A stretch of DNA of 64,000 nucleotides, taken from Pigmentiphaga sp. NML030171. GTDB lineage: Bacteria; Pseudomonadota; Gammaproteobacteria; Burkholderiales; Burkholderiaceae_B. Shown one piece after another: positions 1 through 8,370 of this stretch. The position numbers were made by a program, and so were the translations under genes. The stretch lies in NCBI RefSeq assembly GCF_002188635.1, contig NZ_NINX01000050.1:62001-126000 (forward strand). Reading direction: 5' to 3'. Every line of letters begins with the position of its first letter. Positions within the stretch are counted from its first letter, which is position 1. The notes beneath the pieces are model-generated. The model saw only the letters and a program-made list of their open reading frames with translations. It had not been told where the DNA came from and searched no databases.

Positions 1-1
1 G

Positions 2-634
2 CGCGAGGCCACGATCGCGACCAACGACTACGGCATCAATCTGGTCTCGCCCATGTTCGTGGCCCTGCTGCCGGTGATCGGCACCACGGCGTTCGTCCTG
101 CTTTGCGCCGAACGGGTGAAGCGTCAACTGGAGATCGCGGCGGCCACCGACTACCTGACCGGCCTGCCGAACCGGCGCACGCTGGTCGAGGACGGGAACA
201 TGGCGTTCCGCCGGACGCGGGCGACCGGCGCCGGCCTGGCGGTCGGGGTGATCGACATCGACCATTTCAAGAGGATCAACGACACCCACGGCCACGGCGT
301 GGGCGACGAGGTGCTGGCCTTCACCGCGGATTGCCTGAAACAGGCGGCGCGCAAGGGCGACCTGGTCGCGCGCACGGGCGGCGAGGAGTTCGTGGTGCTG
401 ATGGACGACCTGGACCTGCCGGCGGCAGTCGCGGCGCTCGAGCGTATCCGCGTCGCCGTGGCGGACAGCCGCTTCAGCATCGACGGCGCGCCGGTGCCCA
501 TCACGATTTCGGCAGGCGTGGCCAGCTGCGAGCCGCGCGACCGGGATTTCGACGACGTGTTCCGCCGGGCCGACCGGGCGCTTTATCTGGCCAAGCTGGC
601 CGGGCGGGACCGCGTGAAGCAGGCGGTGGCCTAG
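2..634 (+). CDS. Diguanylate cyclase, GGDEF domain (5'-truncated)
   Basis: This is the C-terminal part of a membrane-linked diguanylate cyclase, which makes the second messenger c-di-GMP from two GTP. The reading frame is open to the window edge, so the start lies outside; the first Met codon in view (53) is probably internal. A hydrophobic helix (around LLPVIGTTAFVLLC) is followed directly by a GGDEF domain that begins at TDYLTGLPNRR. The active-site motif is GGEEF, a catalytically competent variant. An inhibitory I-site RxxD (RKGD) lies five residues before it, so product feedback is expected. The sensory part is not visible, so the input signal is unknown. It converges on tphR with only 8 bases between the stop codons. 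Confidence 0.9.
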   Translation, partial: REATIATNDYGINLVSPMFVALLPVIGTTAFVLLCAERVKRQLEIAAATDYLTGLPNRRTLVEDGNMAFRRTRATGAGLAVGVIDIDHFKRINDTHGHGVGDEVLAFTADCLKQAARKGDLVARTGGEEFVVLMDDLDLPAAVAALERIRVAVADSRFSIDGAPVPITISAGVASCEPRDRDFDDVFRRADRALYLAKLAGRDRVKQAVA

Positions 635-642
635 GCACTGCG

Positions 643-1422
643 CTAGAGCATGGCGCTGAGCATCCGGCGGCCACCCAGCAGTTCGGGCAGCAGGACCTCC
701 ACCATCCTGTCCAGCGTATAGCGGCCGGTGCCCGCTACCAGGCTCATCGCCGCGACGGTGCGTCCGGCCTGATCGTGGATGGGAACAGCGATGGAGCGCA
801 GGCCCAGTTCGAGTTCCTCGTCGCTGGTGGCATAACCCAGGCGCCGCGTTTCCTCCAGCACCGCCGTCAGTTCGGGGATCCCCGTGCGGGTGCGGGGCGT
901 GAGCGCGCGCCGCGGCATGCGGCCCAGCAGGCGCGCGATTTCCTCGTCCGGCAGGGCGGCCATCAGCACGCGTCCGGTGGCCGCGCAATGGGCGGGCAGG
1001 CGCGAGCCCATGCCCAGGCCGTCCGATAGGCTGCGCCGGGTCGCGGCGCGCGCCACGAAGACGACTTCGCCGCCGTCCAGCACGGCCAGGGAACTGGATT
1101 CCTTGGTGCGCTCGCTGATGGTTTCCAGCACCGGCTGGACCAGCTTGGGCAGGGGGCTGGAGCTGACATAGGCGTGCCCCAGGCGCAGCGCGCGGGGCGC
1201 CAGCCGGAAGTACCTGCCGTCGCTTTCCACATAGCCCAGCCGTTGCAGCGTCAGCAGTGAACGGCGCGCCGTGGCGCGCGGATGCCCGGTGATCTCGGCC
1301 GCCTCGCTCAGGGTGAGCGGGCCGCTGCGCAGGCCGAAGGCCTCGATGATCGCCAGGCCTTTCTCCAGGCCGGCGACGTATTCCTTGTCTTCTTTGCTGC
1401 GGGGTTCGGGCACGGTGCTCAT
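643..1422 (-). CDS. tphR: IclR-family regulator of terephthalate operon (TphR-like)
   Basis: This is a 259-residue IclR-type regulator: an N-terminal winged helix-turn-helix (about residues 20-80, containing LTLSEAAEITGHPRATARR) followed by a C-terminal effector-binding domain. The chosen start gives MSTVPEPRSKEDKEY, which matches the usual family length; a longer reading frame to 1785 would run through the divergent promoter and into tphC. The gene is divergent from tphC-A2-A3-B-A1, the arrangement known for tphR in Comamonas, where TphR activates the operon in response to terephthalate. Two perfect inverted repeats lie in the shared intergenic region. The effector is inferred from context. 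Confidence 0.88.
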   Translation of the reverse strand: MSTVPEPRSKEDKEYVAGLEKGLAIIEAFGLRSGPLTLSEAAEITGHPRATARRSLLTLQRLGYVESDGRYFRLAPRALRLGHAYVSSSPLPKLVQPVLETISERTKESSSLAVLDGGEVVFVARAATRRSLSDGLGMGSRLPAHCAATGRVLMAALPDEEIARLLGRMPRRALTPRTRTGIPELTAVLEETRRLGYATSDEELELGLRSIAVPIHDQAGRTVAAMSLVAGTGRYTLDRMVEVLLPELLGGRRMLSAML

Positions 1423-1433
1423 GGTCGCGAGGT

Positions 1434-1448
1434 GTTCGTTTTGCGAAC
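1434..1448. promoter_or_regulatory. Inverted repeat, candidate TphR operator 1
   Basis: A perfect dyad, GTTCG-5 nt-CGAAC, lies 12 bases upstream of the tphR start codon, where binding would allow autoregulation. Its half-site matches that of the second dyad at 1482. The role is inferred from position and symmetry. Confidence 0.6.
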
Positions 1449-1481
1449 ATTCTAACCACTTTTCTTGATCGTGGGATATCT

Positions 1482-1497
1482 GCGAACTAACGTTCGC
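1482..1497. promoter_or_regulatory. Inverted repeat, candidate TphR operator 2
   Basis: A perfect dyad, GCGAAC-4 nt-GTTCGC, lies 41 bases upstream of the tphC start. It uses the same half-site as the dyad at 1434 with the arms in the opposite order. The position suits activation of the tph operon by the divergent IclR regulator. Confidence 0.6.
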
Positions 1498-1537
1498 TTT
1501 GCGACTTTCTGTTCGATTTATCCAAACGAGGTCAAGG

Positions 1538-2512
1538 ATGAGACAAACTGCATGGACAGCCTGTGCCGTCGCGGTATGGGCGGCGATCGCCAGCCCGGCG
1601 CAGGCCGACGACGGCGCTTTCCCCAATCGCCCGGTACGCATCGTCGTGCCTTTCTCGGCCGGGGGCACGGCCGATGTGCTGCCCCGCATCATCGGCGAGA
1701 AGCTCAACGCGGCATGGGGCCAGCCCGTCATCATCGACAACCGGCCGGGCGCGGGCGGCAATATCGGCGCCGACATGGTGGCCAAGGCGGCGCCCGACGG
1801 CTACACGCTGATGGCCACGCCGCCGGCGCCGCTGACCATCAACCAGTATCTGTACAAGAACCTGCCGTTCGATCCCGAGCGCTTCGCGCCGGTGACCGTG
1901 CTGGCGCGCGTGCCCAACGTGCTGGCCGTCAAGACCGGCCTGCCGGTGAAGTCGGCGCAGGATTTCATCGGCTATGCCCGCAAGAACGGCGGGCAGGTGA
2001 CCGTGGCGACGCAGGGCAACGGCACGACCTCGCACCTGACGGGTGCCCTGGTCGCGGCCCAGGCCGGCCTAGATTTCGTGTTCGTGCCGTACAAGGGCAC
2101 GGCGCCGGCGCTGGCCGACCTGATGGGCGGACAGGTGGACGCCTTCTTCGACAACATCAGTTCGACCTTTCGCCAGCATGAGTCGGGCAAGGTGCGCATC
2201 CTGGCCGTGACCAGCGCGCAGCGCAGCCCCTTGCTGCCGAAGACGCCGACGCTGGCCGAGTCGGGGCTGCCCGGCTTCGACGTCAGCACCTGGTTCGGCG
2301 TGGTCGCGCCGGCCGGCACGCCACCCGAGGTGGTACGCAAGCTCAACGCCGCCATCGTCGAGGTACTGAAGATGCCCGACGTCAGGCAGAAGTTCATCGA
2401 GCAAGGCGCCGAAGTCGTCGGCGACACGCCGGCCCAGATGGCCGAATTCATGCGCGCCGAGCGCGCCAAGTGGAAGCAGGCCATCGACACGGCCGACGTC
2501 ACCATCAACTGA
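1538..2512 (+). CDS. tphC: Terephthalate-binding periplasmic receptor (TphC, Bug/TctC family)
   Basis: This is a 324-residue Bug-family solute receptor. An N-terminal signal peptide ([23 protein letters not shown]) is followed by the family start [16 protein letters not shown] and the GxGG ligand loop ([11 protein letters not shown]). The start at 1538 is preferred over an in-frame ATG at 1499 because it gives a clean signal peptide. In Comamonas the first gene of the tph operon encodes TphC, which hands terephthalate to a TctAB-type membrane transporter. Its position here, divergent from tphR and 23 bases before tphA2, matches that role. No TctA/TctB genes are in this window, so the membrane partner must be elsewhere. 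Confidence 0.88.
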   Translation: MRQTAWTACAVAVWAAIASPAQADDGAFPNRPVRIVVPFSAGGTADVLPRIIGEKLNAAWGQPVIIDNRPGAGGNIGADMVAKAAPDGYTLMATPPAPLTINQYLYKNLPFDPERFAPVTVLARVPNVLAVKTGLPVKSAQDFIGYARKNGGQVTVATQGNGTTSHLTGALVAAQAGLDFVFVPYKGTAPALADLMGGQVDAFFDNISSTFRQHESGKVRILAVTSAQRSPLLPKTPTLAESGLPGFDVSTWFGVVAPAGTPPEVVRKLNAAIVEVLKMPDVRQKFIEQGAEVVGDTPAQMAEFMRAERAKWKQAIDTADVTIN

Positions 2513-2535
2513 TGCTTGCAGCAACGAGGAAGTCC

Positions 2536-3780
2536 ATGTCCCACAGCGAAACCCAAGAATCCCGGCGGACCTGGGAGCCGGGCCTGACCCGCGTGCCTTA
2601 CTGGCTCTACCGCGACCAGGAAATCCACGAGGCCGAGCAACGGCGCGTCTTCCAGGGGCCGACCTGGAACTACCTGTGCCTGGAGGCCGAGATTCCCGAG
2701 CCCGGCTCCTATCGCACCACCTTCGTGGGCGCCATGCCGGTCATCGTGGCCCGCGACGAGGACGGCGAACTGCAGGCTTTCGAAAACCGCTGCGCCCACC
2801 GCGGCGCGCTGATCGCGTTGGAGGACGAAGGCAAGACGCGCGATTTCGCCTGTGTCTACCACGCCTGGCGCTATGACCTGCAGGGCAACCTGCGCGGCGT
2901 CGCGTTCCAGCAGGGCGTGAACGGCAAGGGCGGCATGCCGCCGGAGTTCCGCATGGAAGACCATCACCCGCGCAAGCTGCGCACCGCCAGCGTGGCGGGC
3001 ATGGTGTTCGGCAGCCTGGACGAGGACGTGCCGCCGATCGAGGAGTACCTGGGCGACGAGATCCTGGAGCGTATCGAGCGCGTGCTGTGCAAGCCGGTGG
3101 AGGTGATCGGCCGCTTCAAGCAGACCATTCCGAACAACTGGAAGCTGTACATGGAGAACGTCAAGGACTCCTACCACGCCAGCCTGCTGCACGTGTTCTT
3201 CACCACCTTCAACATCAACCGCCTGTCGCAGAAGGGCGGGGTGATCGTGAGCGAGACCGGCGCCCACCACGTCAGCTATTCCAAGGTCTCGCACCAGCCG
3301 CAGCCCAATGCCGAATACAGCGCCGAAAAACTGCGCTCGGACAAGGAGGGCTATGCGCTGGCCGACCCGAGCATGCTGGACGGCTGCGACGAGTTCGGCG
3401 ACGGCGTGACCTTGCAGATCCTGTCGGTGTTCCCCGGCTTCGTGCTGGCGCAGATCCAGAACACCCTGGCGATTCGCCAGATCCTGCCGGACGGGCTGGA
3501 CCGGACGGTGTTGAACTGGACCTACCTGGGGTTCCAGGACGACACGCCGGAACTGCGGCGCATGCGGTTGAAGCAGTCCAACCTGACCGGGCCGGCCGGA
3601 TTCGTTTCCATGGAGGATGGCGCGGTGGGTGGCTTCGTGCAGCGCGGCATCGCGGGCAGCGATGGCCAGGCGGCCGTGCTGGAAATGGGAGGCAGCGGCA
3701 TCGAGACGCAGGAGAACCGCACCACCGAAGCGTCGGTGCGCGGTTTCTGGAACGCCTATCGCGGCTATATGGAGATCTGA
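2536..3780 (+). CDS. tphA2: Terephthalate 1,2-dioxygenase, large oxygenase subunit
   Basis: This 414-residue Rieske non-haem iron oxygenase alpha subunit dihydroxylates terephthalate to the cis-dihydrodiol DCD. The Rieske ligands are Cys86-x-His88 and Cys106-x2-His109. The mononuclear iron triad is His214, His219 and Asp361, with the bridging Asp211 in DSYHASLLH. Long stretches agree with Comamonas TphA2 as I recall it, for example [24 protein letters not shown] and KPVEVIGRF. The two arginines that bind the substrate carboxylates there (R309, R390) align with Arg314 and Arg395 here. A GAGGA ribosome site precedes the ATG. The gene is followed by the small subunit, the diol dehydrogenase and the reductase in the canonical order. 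Confidence 0.93.
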   Translation: MSHSETQESRRTWEPGLTRVPYWLYRDQEIHEAEQRRVFQGPTWNYLCLEAEIPEPGSYRTTFVGAMPVIVARDEDGELQAFENRCAHRGALIALEDEGKTRDFACVYHAWRYDLQGNLRGVAFQQGVNGKGGMPPEFRMEDHHPRKLRTASVAGMVFGSLDEDVPPIEEYLGDEILERIERVLCKPVEVIGRFKQTIPNNWKLYMENVKDSYHASLLHVFFTTFNINRLSQKGGVIVSETGAHHVSYSKVSHQPQPNAEYSAEKLRSDKEGYALADPSMLDGCDEFGDGVTLQILSVFPGFVLAQIQNTLAIRQILPDGLDRTVLNWTYLGFQDDTPELRRMRLKQSNLTGPAGFVSMEDGAVGGFVQRGIAGSDGQAAVLEMGGSGIETQENRTTEASVRGFWNAYRGYMEI

Positions 3781-3785
3781 AGAGC

Positions 3786-4259
3786 ATGGCCGAATTTACG
3801 CAAGAGCGGCTGGGCGCGCTGAACGCCGCCTACGCGCGCTGCATCGACAACGACGAGGTCGAGGCCTGGCCGGCGTTCTTCCAGGAGCGCTGCCTGTACG
3901 TCATCAATACCGCCGAGAACCACGCGGCGGGCATGCAGGCGGGCGTGATCTATGCCGACACGCGCGCCATGCTGCGGGACCGCGTATCGGCGCTGCGCGA
4001 GGCCAACGTCTACGAGCGCCACCGTTATCGCCACATCGTCGGACTGCCGTTCATGCTGGGCGTGCAGGACGGGGTGGCCAGCGTCGAGACGCCGTTCCTC
4101 GTGGTGCGCATCATGCGCGACGGCGCCACCGAGGTGTTCGCCTCGGGCCGCTACCAGGATCGCGTGGTCGAGGGCGCGGACGGGCAGTTGAGCTTCGCCG
4201 AGCGGCTGGTCATCTGCGACAGCCGGAACTTCGATACCCTGCTGGCGATACCGCTATGA
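3786..4259 (+). CDS. tphA3: Terephthalate 1,2-dioxygenase, small oxygenase subunit
   Basis: This is a 157-residue beta subunit of a ring-hydroxylating dioxygenase (NTF2-like fold), which forms the structural part of the oxygenase hexamer with TphA2. Motifs typical of this family are visible: WPAFFQERC, ISALREANxYERHRYRH in the form VSALREANVYERHRYRH, and EVFASGRY. The size is close to Comamonas TphA3 (about 154 residues). It starts five bases after the tphA2 stop and overlaps tphB by the four bases ATGA, which indicates translational coupling within the tph operon. Confidence 0.92.
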   Translation: MAEFTQERLGALNAAYARCIDNDEVEAWPAFFQERCLYVINTAENHAAGMQAGVIYADTRAMLRDRVSALREANVYERHRYRHIVGLPFMLGVQDGVASVETPFLVVRIMRDGATEVFASGRYQDRVVEGADGQLSFAERLVICDSRNFDTLLAIPL

Positions 4260-5263
4260 GCGCCGACGCCCGACCATCCGCCGGAACCGTGCGCAAGCGC
4301 ATTGCCATCGCGCTGGGCGATGCCAACGGCATCGGCCCGGAGATCGCCGTCAAGGCCGTCCACGCGCTGCGCGGCGCCCCGGTCGATTGCGTGCTGGTGG
4401 GCGATGGCTTCGTGTTGCGCGAGCAGGTGGCGCGCCACGCTCCCGGCATGGCGCTGGCGGCCTTCGACCCGGGCGCGGCGCGCCTGCCGGACCAGGTGTC
4501 GTGGGCCGAGGTGGCGGCGCTGCCGCCGTCGGAGTATCGGCCGGGCGAGGTGCGCGCCGCCGCGGGCGCGGCCATGGTGGCCTACGTGCGCGAGGCGGTG
4601 CGGCTGGCCCGCGCCGGCCTGGTCGATGCCGTGGTCGGCTGTCCGCATTCGGAGACATCCGTGGCGCGGGCCGGCATTGCGTTCTCGGGCTATCCGGGGC
4701 TGATCGCGCAACTGACGGGGACGCCGGCCGACCGGGTGTTCCTGATGCTGGTCACGCCCGACCTCAGGATCGGCCACGTGACGCTGCACGAACCGGTGCG
4801 GCATGCACTGGCCCGGCTGGACACGCAACTGGTCGTGGACGCGGCGCTGGCCGTCATCGACGGCGCGCGGGCGATCGGCATCGAGCGGCCGCGCCTGGGC
4901 ATTTTCGGCATCAATCCGCACGCGGGCGAGGGCGGTCTGTTCGGCGACGAGGACCAGGCCATCACCGAGCCCGCGGTGGCGCGCCTGCGCGCCATGGGCC
5001 TGGAGGTGGACGGTCCCCAAGGAGCAGACCTGATGCTGGCGCAACGCGGGCATGACGTGTACCTGGCCATGTTCCACGACCAGGGGCACATTCCCGTCAA
5101 GCTGCTGAGCCCCCGCCAGGCCAGCGCGCTTTCCCTGGGCGGCGGCGTGCGTTTCAGCAGCGTCGGGCACGGCTGCGCCTTCGACATCGCCGGACAGGGC
5201 ACGGCCGACCCGGCCGCGGTATTGCGTACCGTGCGCCTGTTGGCCGGGCTGGCCGATCACTAG
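4256..5263 (+). CDS. tphB: DCD dehydrogenase of terephthalate pathway (TphB, PdxA-like)
   Basis: This 335-residue enzyme of the PdxA metal-dependent dehydrogenase family should oxidise and decarboxylate the dihydrodiol DCD (1,2-dihydroxy-3,5-cyclohexadiene-1,4-dicarboxylate) to protocatechuate. Visible motifs are ALGDANGIGPEIAVKA near the N-terminus, FGINPHAGEGGLFG in the centre, and HDQGHIPVKLL, whose histidines belong to the divalent metal site. Sequence family alone could also mean pyridoxine-synthesis PdxA, but its place between tphA3 and tphA1 and its resemblance to Comamonas TphB (for example GIAFSGYP and MLHDQGHIP-like blocks) decide for TphB. Its start overlaps the tphA3 stop. Confidence 0.9.
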   Translation: MSADARPSAGTVRKRIAIALGDANGIGPEIAVKAVHALRGAPVDCVLVGDGFVLREQVARHAPGMALAAFDPGAARLPDQVSWAEVAALPPSEYRPGEVRAAAGAAMVAYVREAVRLARAGLVDAVVGCPHSETSVARAGIAFSGYPGLIAQLTGTPADRVFLMLVTPDLRIGHVTLHEPVRHALARLDTQLVVDAALAVIDGARAIGIERPRLGIFGINPHAGEGGLFGDEDQAITEPAVARLRAMGLEVDGPQGADLMLAQRGHDVYLAMFHDQGHIPVKLLSPRQASALSLGGGVRFSSVGHGCAFDIAGQGTADPAAVLRTVRLLAGLADH

Positions 5264-5278
5264 GTCCGCCGGACCGGG

Positions 5279-6307
5279 ATGGAATCCATGCAATACACCA
5301 TACGCATCGATCAACGAGACATCGAATTTCCCTGCGAGGACGGCCAGACCGTCCTGGACGGCGCGCTGGCCGCCGGCTACGAGATCCCGTATTCCTGCCG
5401 CACCGGCATCTGCGGCAGTTGCCGGGGCCGCATCGTGCGCGGGGACCTCCGCGGCGGCGCCGGCGAGGGCGTGCTGGACGACGACGAGCGGCGCGAGGGC
5501 GGGACGCTGCTGTGCCAGGCCCGGCCCTGTTCCGACCTGGACGTGGCGGTGCGCGACATCGAGCGCCGCGATCCCGCCGCCAGCAAGACCGTGGCCGCCA
5601 AGGTCTACCGGCTGGCGCGCGCCGCCCACGACGTGACGGTGCTGCATCTGCGTTTTCCCGCCGGCACGCGGGTGCGCTTCAAGGCGGGGCAGTACCTGCA
5701 CGTGCGGATGGCGGACGGCACCATACGCCATTTCTCGATGGCCAATCCGCCGCAGCAGAGCGACGGCGTGGAGCTGCACATCCGCCACGTTCCAGGCGGG
5801 AAGTTCTCGGGCTACCTGGCGGAGTCGGTGCAGGCCGGCCAGTTGCTGGACGTGTCGCTGCCGTTCGGCGATTTCTACCTGCGCGAGACCGGCCGGCCGG
5901 CGGTGCTGGTGGCCAGCGGCACGGGTTTCGCCCCCATCAAGTCCATGGTGGAGGACGCCATCAAGCGCAAGCTCGAGCGGCCGATGACGCTTTACTGGGG
6001 CGCGCGCCGGGAAGAGGACTTGTACCTGGCGGACCTGCCGCGCAAATGGGCCGACAAGCACGGCTGGTTCCGCTTCGTGCCCGTGCTGTCCGACAGCCCG
6101 CCGGACGAAGGCTGGCAGGGCCGCCGCGGGTTCGTCCACCAGGCGGTGATGGACGACTTCGCCTCGCTGGCGGATCACGAGGTCTATGCCTGTGGCTCGC
6201 CCGCGATGATAAGCGCGGCGCGCCAGGGCTTCGTGCACGAGCGGGGATTGGCCACCGACCGCTTCCATTGCGACGCATTCGTGCCCATGGCGCCGCAGGC
6301 GGCGTAG
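5279..6307 (+). CDS. tphA1: Terephthalate 1,2-dioxygenase, reductase component
   Basis: This 342-residue electron-transfer component passes electrons from NAD(P)H to the TphA2A3 oxygenase. The N-terminal chloroplast-type ferredoxin domain has its [2Fe-2S] cysteines in SCRTGICGSC and LLCQARP. The FAD domain carries RHFSMANPP, and the nucleotide domain carries ASGTGFAPIKS and YACGSPAM. An alternative ATG at 5288 (MQYTIRID) is equally plausible, because neither start has a strong ribosome site. This is the last gene of the canonical tph order and has a 15-base gap from tphB. Confidence 0.9.
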   Translation: MESMQYTIRIDQRDIEFPCEDGQTVLDGALAAGYEIPYSCRTGICGSCRGRIVRGDLRGGAGEGVLDDDERREGGTLLCQARPCSDLDVAVRDIERRDPAASKTVAAKVYRLARAAHDVTVLHLRFPAGTRVRFKAGQYLHVRMADGTIRHFSMANPPQQSDGVELHIRHVPGGKFSGYLAESVQAGQLLDVSLPFGDFYLRETGRPAVLVASGTGFAPIKSMVEDAIKRKLERPMTLYWGARREEDLYLADLPRKWADKHGWFRFVPVLSDSPPDEGWQGRRGFVHQAVMDDFASLADHEVYACGSPAMISAARQGFVHERGLATDRFHCDAFVPMAPQAA

Positions 6308-6378
6308 CCGCCGCATCCCTCGGGGCCTCCGCCCCCCGGCTGTGCCAGAATGAGGCGTCGTCGGGGTGCGGAGGTTTC

Positions 6379-7305
6379 ATGGACTGGATTCAACGCCTGC
6401 GTGTCAGGCAACTGTATGTGTTGGTCTCTCTTCACGAGACGGCCAACCTCAGCCTGACCGCGGCGCGGATGCACATGACCCAGCCCGCGTTGTCCAAATG
6501 GCTGCGCGAGCTGGAAACCGACCTGGGCGTGGAGCTGTTCGAGCGGCACTCGCGCGGGCTGGTGCCCACGCGTTTCTGCGATACGCTGGTCGAGCACGCG
6601 CGGGTGGTGCTGGGGGAGCTGGAACGCACCGGCGAGACGCTGCGCGCGATGAGCGACGGCTCGGACGGGCAGTTGCTGGTCGGCACCACGCCCATCGGGA
6701 CCAGCGGACTGCTGCCCGCCTGCCTGGGCAACTACCGCCGCCTGCGGCCGGGCATCTGCACCGTCGTCCACGAGAATTCGCTGGAGAAGCTGCTGCCCCA
6801 GCTCAAGGAGGGCAGGCTCGATTGCATCGTGTCCCGCATCGAGGCGCCGGTCGATCCGGCGGTCGTGGCCGAGCCGCTGCTGGACGAAGGTATATGCGTG
6901 GTGGCCAGCCGGGGCCACCCGCTGGCGCGGCTGCGCAAGGTGAGCTGGGCTCAGGCCCGCGACTATCCGTGGGCGATGCCCCAGTCGGGCACGCCCCTGC
7001 GGCGCGAGATGGAACTGGCCCTGGCCGCGGTGGGCGAGCCGCCGCCGCGCGCCGCCATCGAGGCTTCGTCGGTGGTGCTGATCGCCTCGCTGCTGCAGGA
7101 CGACGAGATGCTGGCGGTGATGTCGGACGCCGTGGTGCAGGCGCTGTCCCGGCTGGAGCGGCTGAAGGTCCTGCCTCTGGCGCTGGGACGCCGGGCCACG
7201 GTGGGCGTGCTGCGGCGGGCGGGCACGATGCCGACGCCCGTGCTGGAGGATTTCCTGTCCTGCCTCAGGCATGCGGCCCAGGCGGTCGGCCGGCGGCCGG
7301 AATAA
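6379..7305 (+). CDS. LysR-family transcriptional regulator
   Basis: This 308-residue LysR regulator has an N-terminal winged helix-turn-helix (about residues 5-65, with LSLTAARMHMTQPALSKWLR) and a periplasmic-binding-like effector domain. A GGAGG-like ribosome site sits five bases before the ATG. It lies 71 bases after tphA1 in the same direction and 93 bases before a Bug receptor and a sulfatase. It may therefore control the downstream pair rather than the tph genes, which already have tphR. The N-terminal part resembles GbpR/Cbl-like regulators of aromatic or sugar-acid uptake. The effector is unknown. Confidence 0.85.
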   Translation: MDWIQRLRVRQLYVLVSLHETANLSLTAARMHMTQPALSKWLRELETDLGVELFERHSRGLVPTRFCDTLVEHARVVLGELERTGETLRAMSDGSDGQLLVGTTPIGTSGLLPACLGNYRRLRPGICTVVHENSLEKLLPQLKEGRLDCIVSRIEAPVDPAVVAEPLLDEGICVVASRGHPLARLRKVSWAQARDYPWAMPQSGTPLRREMELALAAVGEPPPRAAIEASSVVLIASLLQDDEMLAVMSDAVVQALSRLERLKVLPLALGRRATVGVLRRAGTMPTPVLEDFLSCLRHAAQAVGRRPE

Positions 7306-7398
7306 CCAGAATTCATGGCAGCGGGCCCATTAGTCATTATCCAGTCCGGGCCCTTGCATCCATACTCCGGGCACAAATCCATCATGCAAGGAGACAAC

Positions 7399-8370
7399 AT
7401 GGGTGCGACCCGTATCCTCGTCGCGGCCTGTGCCACATTCGCCGTGGCCGCGACCGCCGCCGCGCAGCCGGCGGCCTTTCCGTCCCGTCCCGTGCGCATC
7501 GTCGTGCCTTTCGCCCCGGGCGGTGCCGTGGATGTGATGACGCGGCAACTGGCGCGCGTGATGTCCGAGCAGCAGGGCTATACCGTCATCGTCGAGAACA
7601 AGCCCGGCGCCTCCGGCCTGATCGCCTCCGAGGCGGTGGCCAAATCCGCGCCCGACGGCTACACGCTGCTGATGGCGACCTCGAACACGCATGACGTGAA
7701 CAGCTTTCTGTTCAAGCAACTGCCCTACGACCCGGTCAAGGACTTCGCGCCGGTGGCGATGGTGGCCGACAACGTCGTGGTGCTGCTGGCGCACCGGTCG
7801 TTCCCGGCGACGACGTTCCAGGAAGCGGTGGCACTGATCCGCAAGACGCCCGGCAAGTACAGCTATGCCTCGCCCGGGTCGGGCACGGTCCATCACATGG
7901 GCATGGAACTGCTGAAGGCGGCCGCCCACCTGGACGTGGTGCACGTGGGCTACAAGGGTGCCGGTCCCGCCATGGCCGACCTGGCGGCCGGACACGTGCC
8001 GCTGATGATGGGCGGCATCGCGCCCGCGGCGCCGTTCATCAAGTCGGGCGCGGTGCGCGTGCTGGCCGTGGCCAACCCCGAGCCGTTCCCCACGCTGCCC
8101 GGCGTGCCGCTGTTCAAGGACGTGGCGCCGGAGGTGTCCGTGACCTCGTGGATGGGCTTGACGGCGCCGGCCGGCACGCCCGCCGCCGTGGTCGACCGGA
8201 TCAATGCCGACGTGCGCAAGGCACTGGACAAGCCGGGTTTCGCGCAGACCATGGCCGAGCTGGGCATGGTGCCCCGCCCGATGAGCCCGGCCGACATGGG
8301 CCGCCAGATCGCCGCCGACATGCCCAAGTGGAAGCGGGCGGTGCAGATTTCCGGCGCCACCGCCGAATGA
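7399..8370 (+). CDS. Bug/TctC-family periplasmic solute receptor
   Basis: This 323-residue receptor has a signal peptide (MGATRILVAACATFAVAATAAAQ) and the Bug hallmark [16 protein letters not shown]. The start at 7399 follows an AAGGAGA ribosome site; the frame is open further upstream but has no such site. Bug proteins bind small carboxylated or aromatic anions in the periplasm. The gene overlaps the following sulfatase by ATGA, so its ligand is probably the sulfatase substrate or product. That link is inference. No membrane subunits are adjacent. Confidence 0.87.
   Translation: MGATRILVAACATFAVAATAAAQPAAFPSRPVRIVVPFAPGGAVDVMTRQLARVMSEQQGYTVIVENKPGASGLIASEAVAKSAPDGYTLLMATSNTHDVNSFLFKQLPYDPVKDFAPVAMVADNVVVLLAHRSFPATTFQEAVALIRKTPGKYSYASPGSGTVHHMGMELLKAAAHLDVVHVGYKGAGPAMADLAAGHVPLMMGGIAPAAPFIKSGAVRVLAVANPEPFPTLPGVPLFKDVAPEVSVTSWMGLTAPAGTPAAVVDRINADVRKALDKPGFAQTMAELGMVPRPMSPADMGRQIAADMPKWKRAVQISGATAE

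Noticed and set aside
1423-1785. Extension of the tphR frame upstream to 1785
   Set aside because: It would cover the divergent promoter, both dyads and the start of tphC, and the extra residues show no family features. The start at 1422 gives a normal IclR length.
4256-5263. Annotation of this PdxA-family gene as pyridoxine biosynthesis pdxA
   Set aside because: Its position between tphA3 and tphA1 and its similarity to TphB point to the terephthalate dihydrodiol dehydrogenase.
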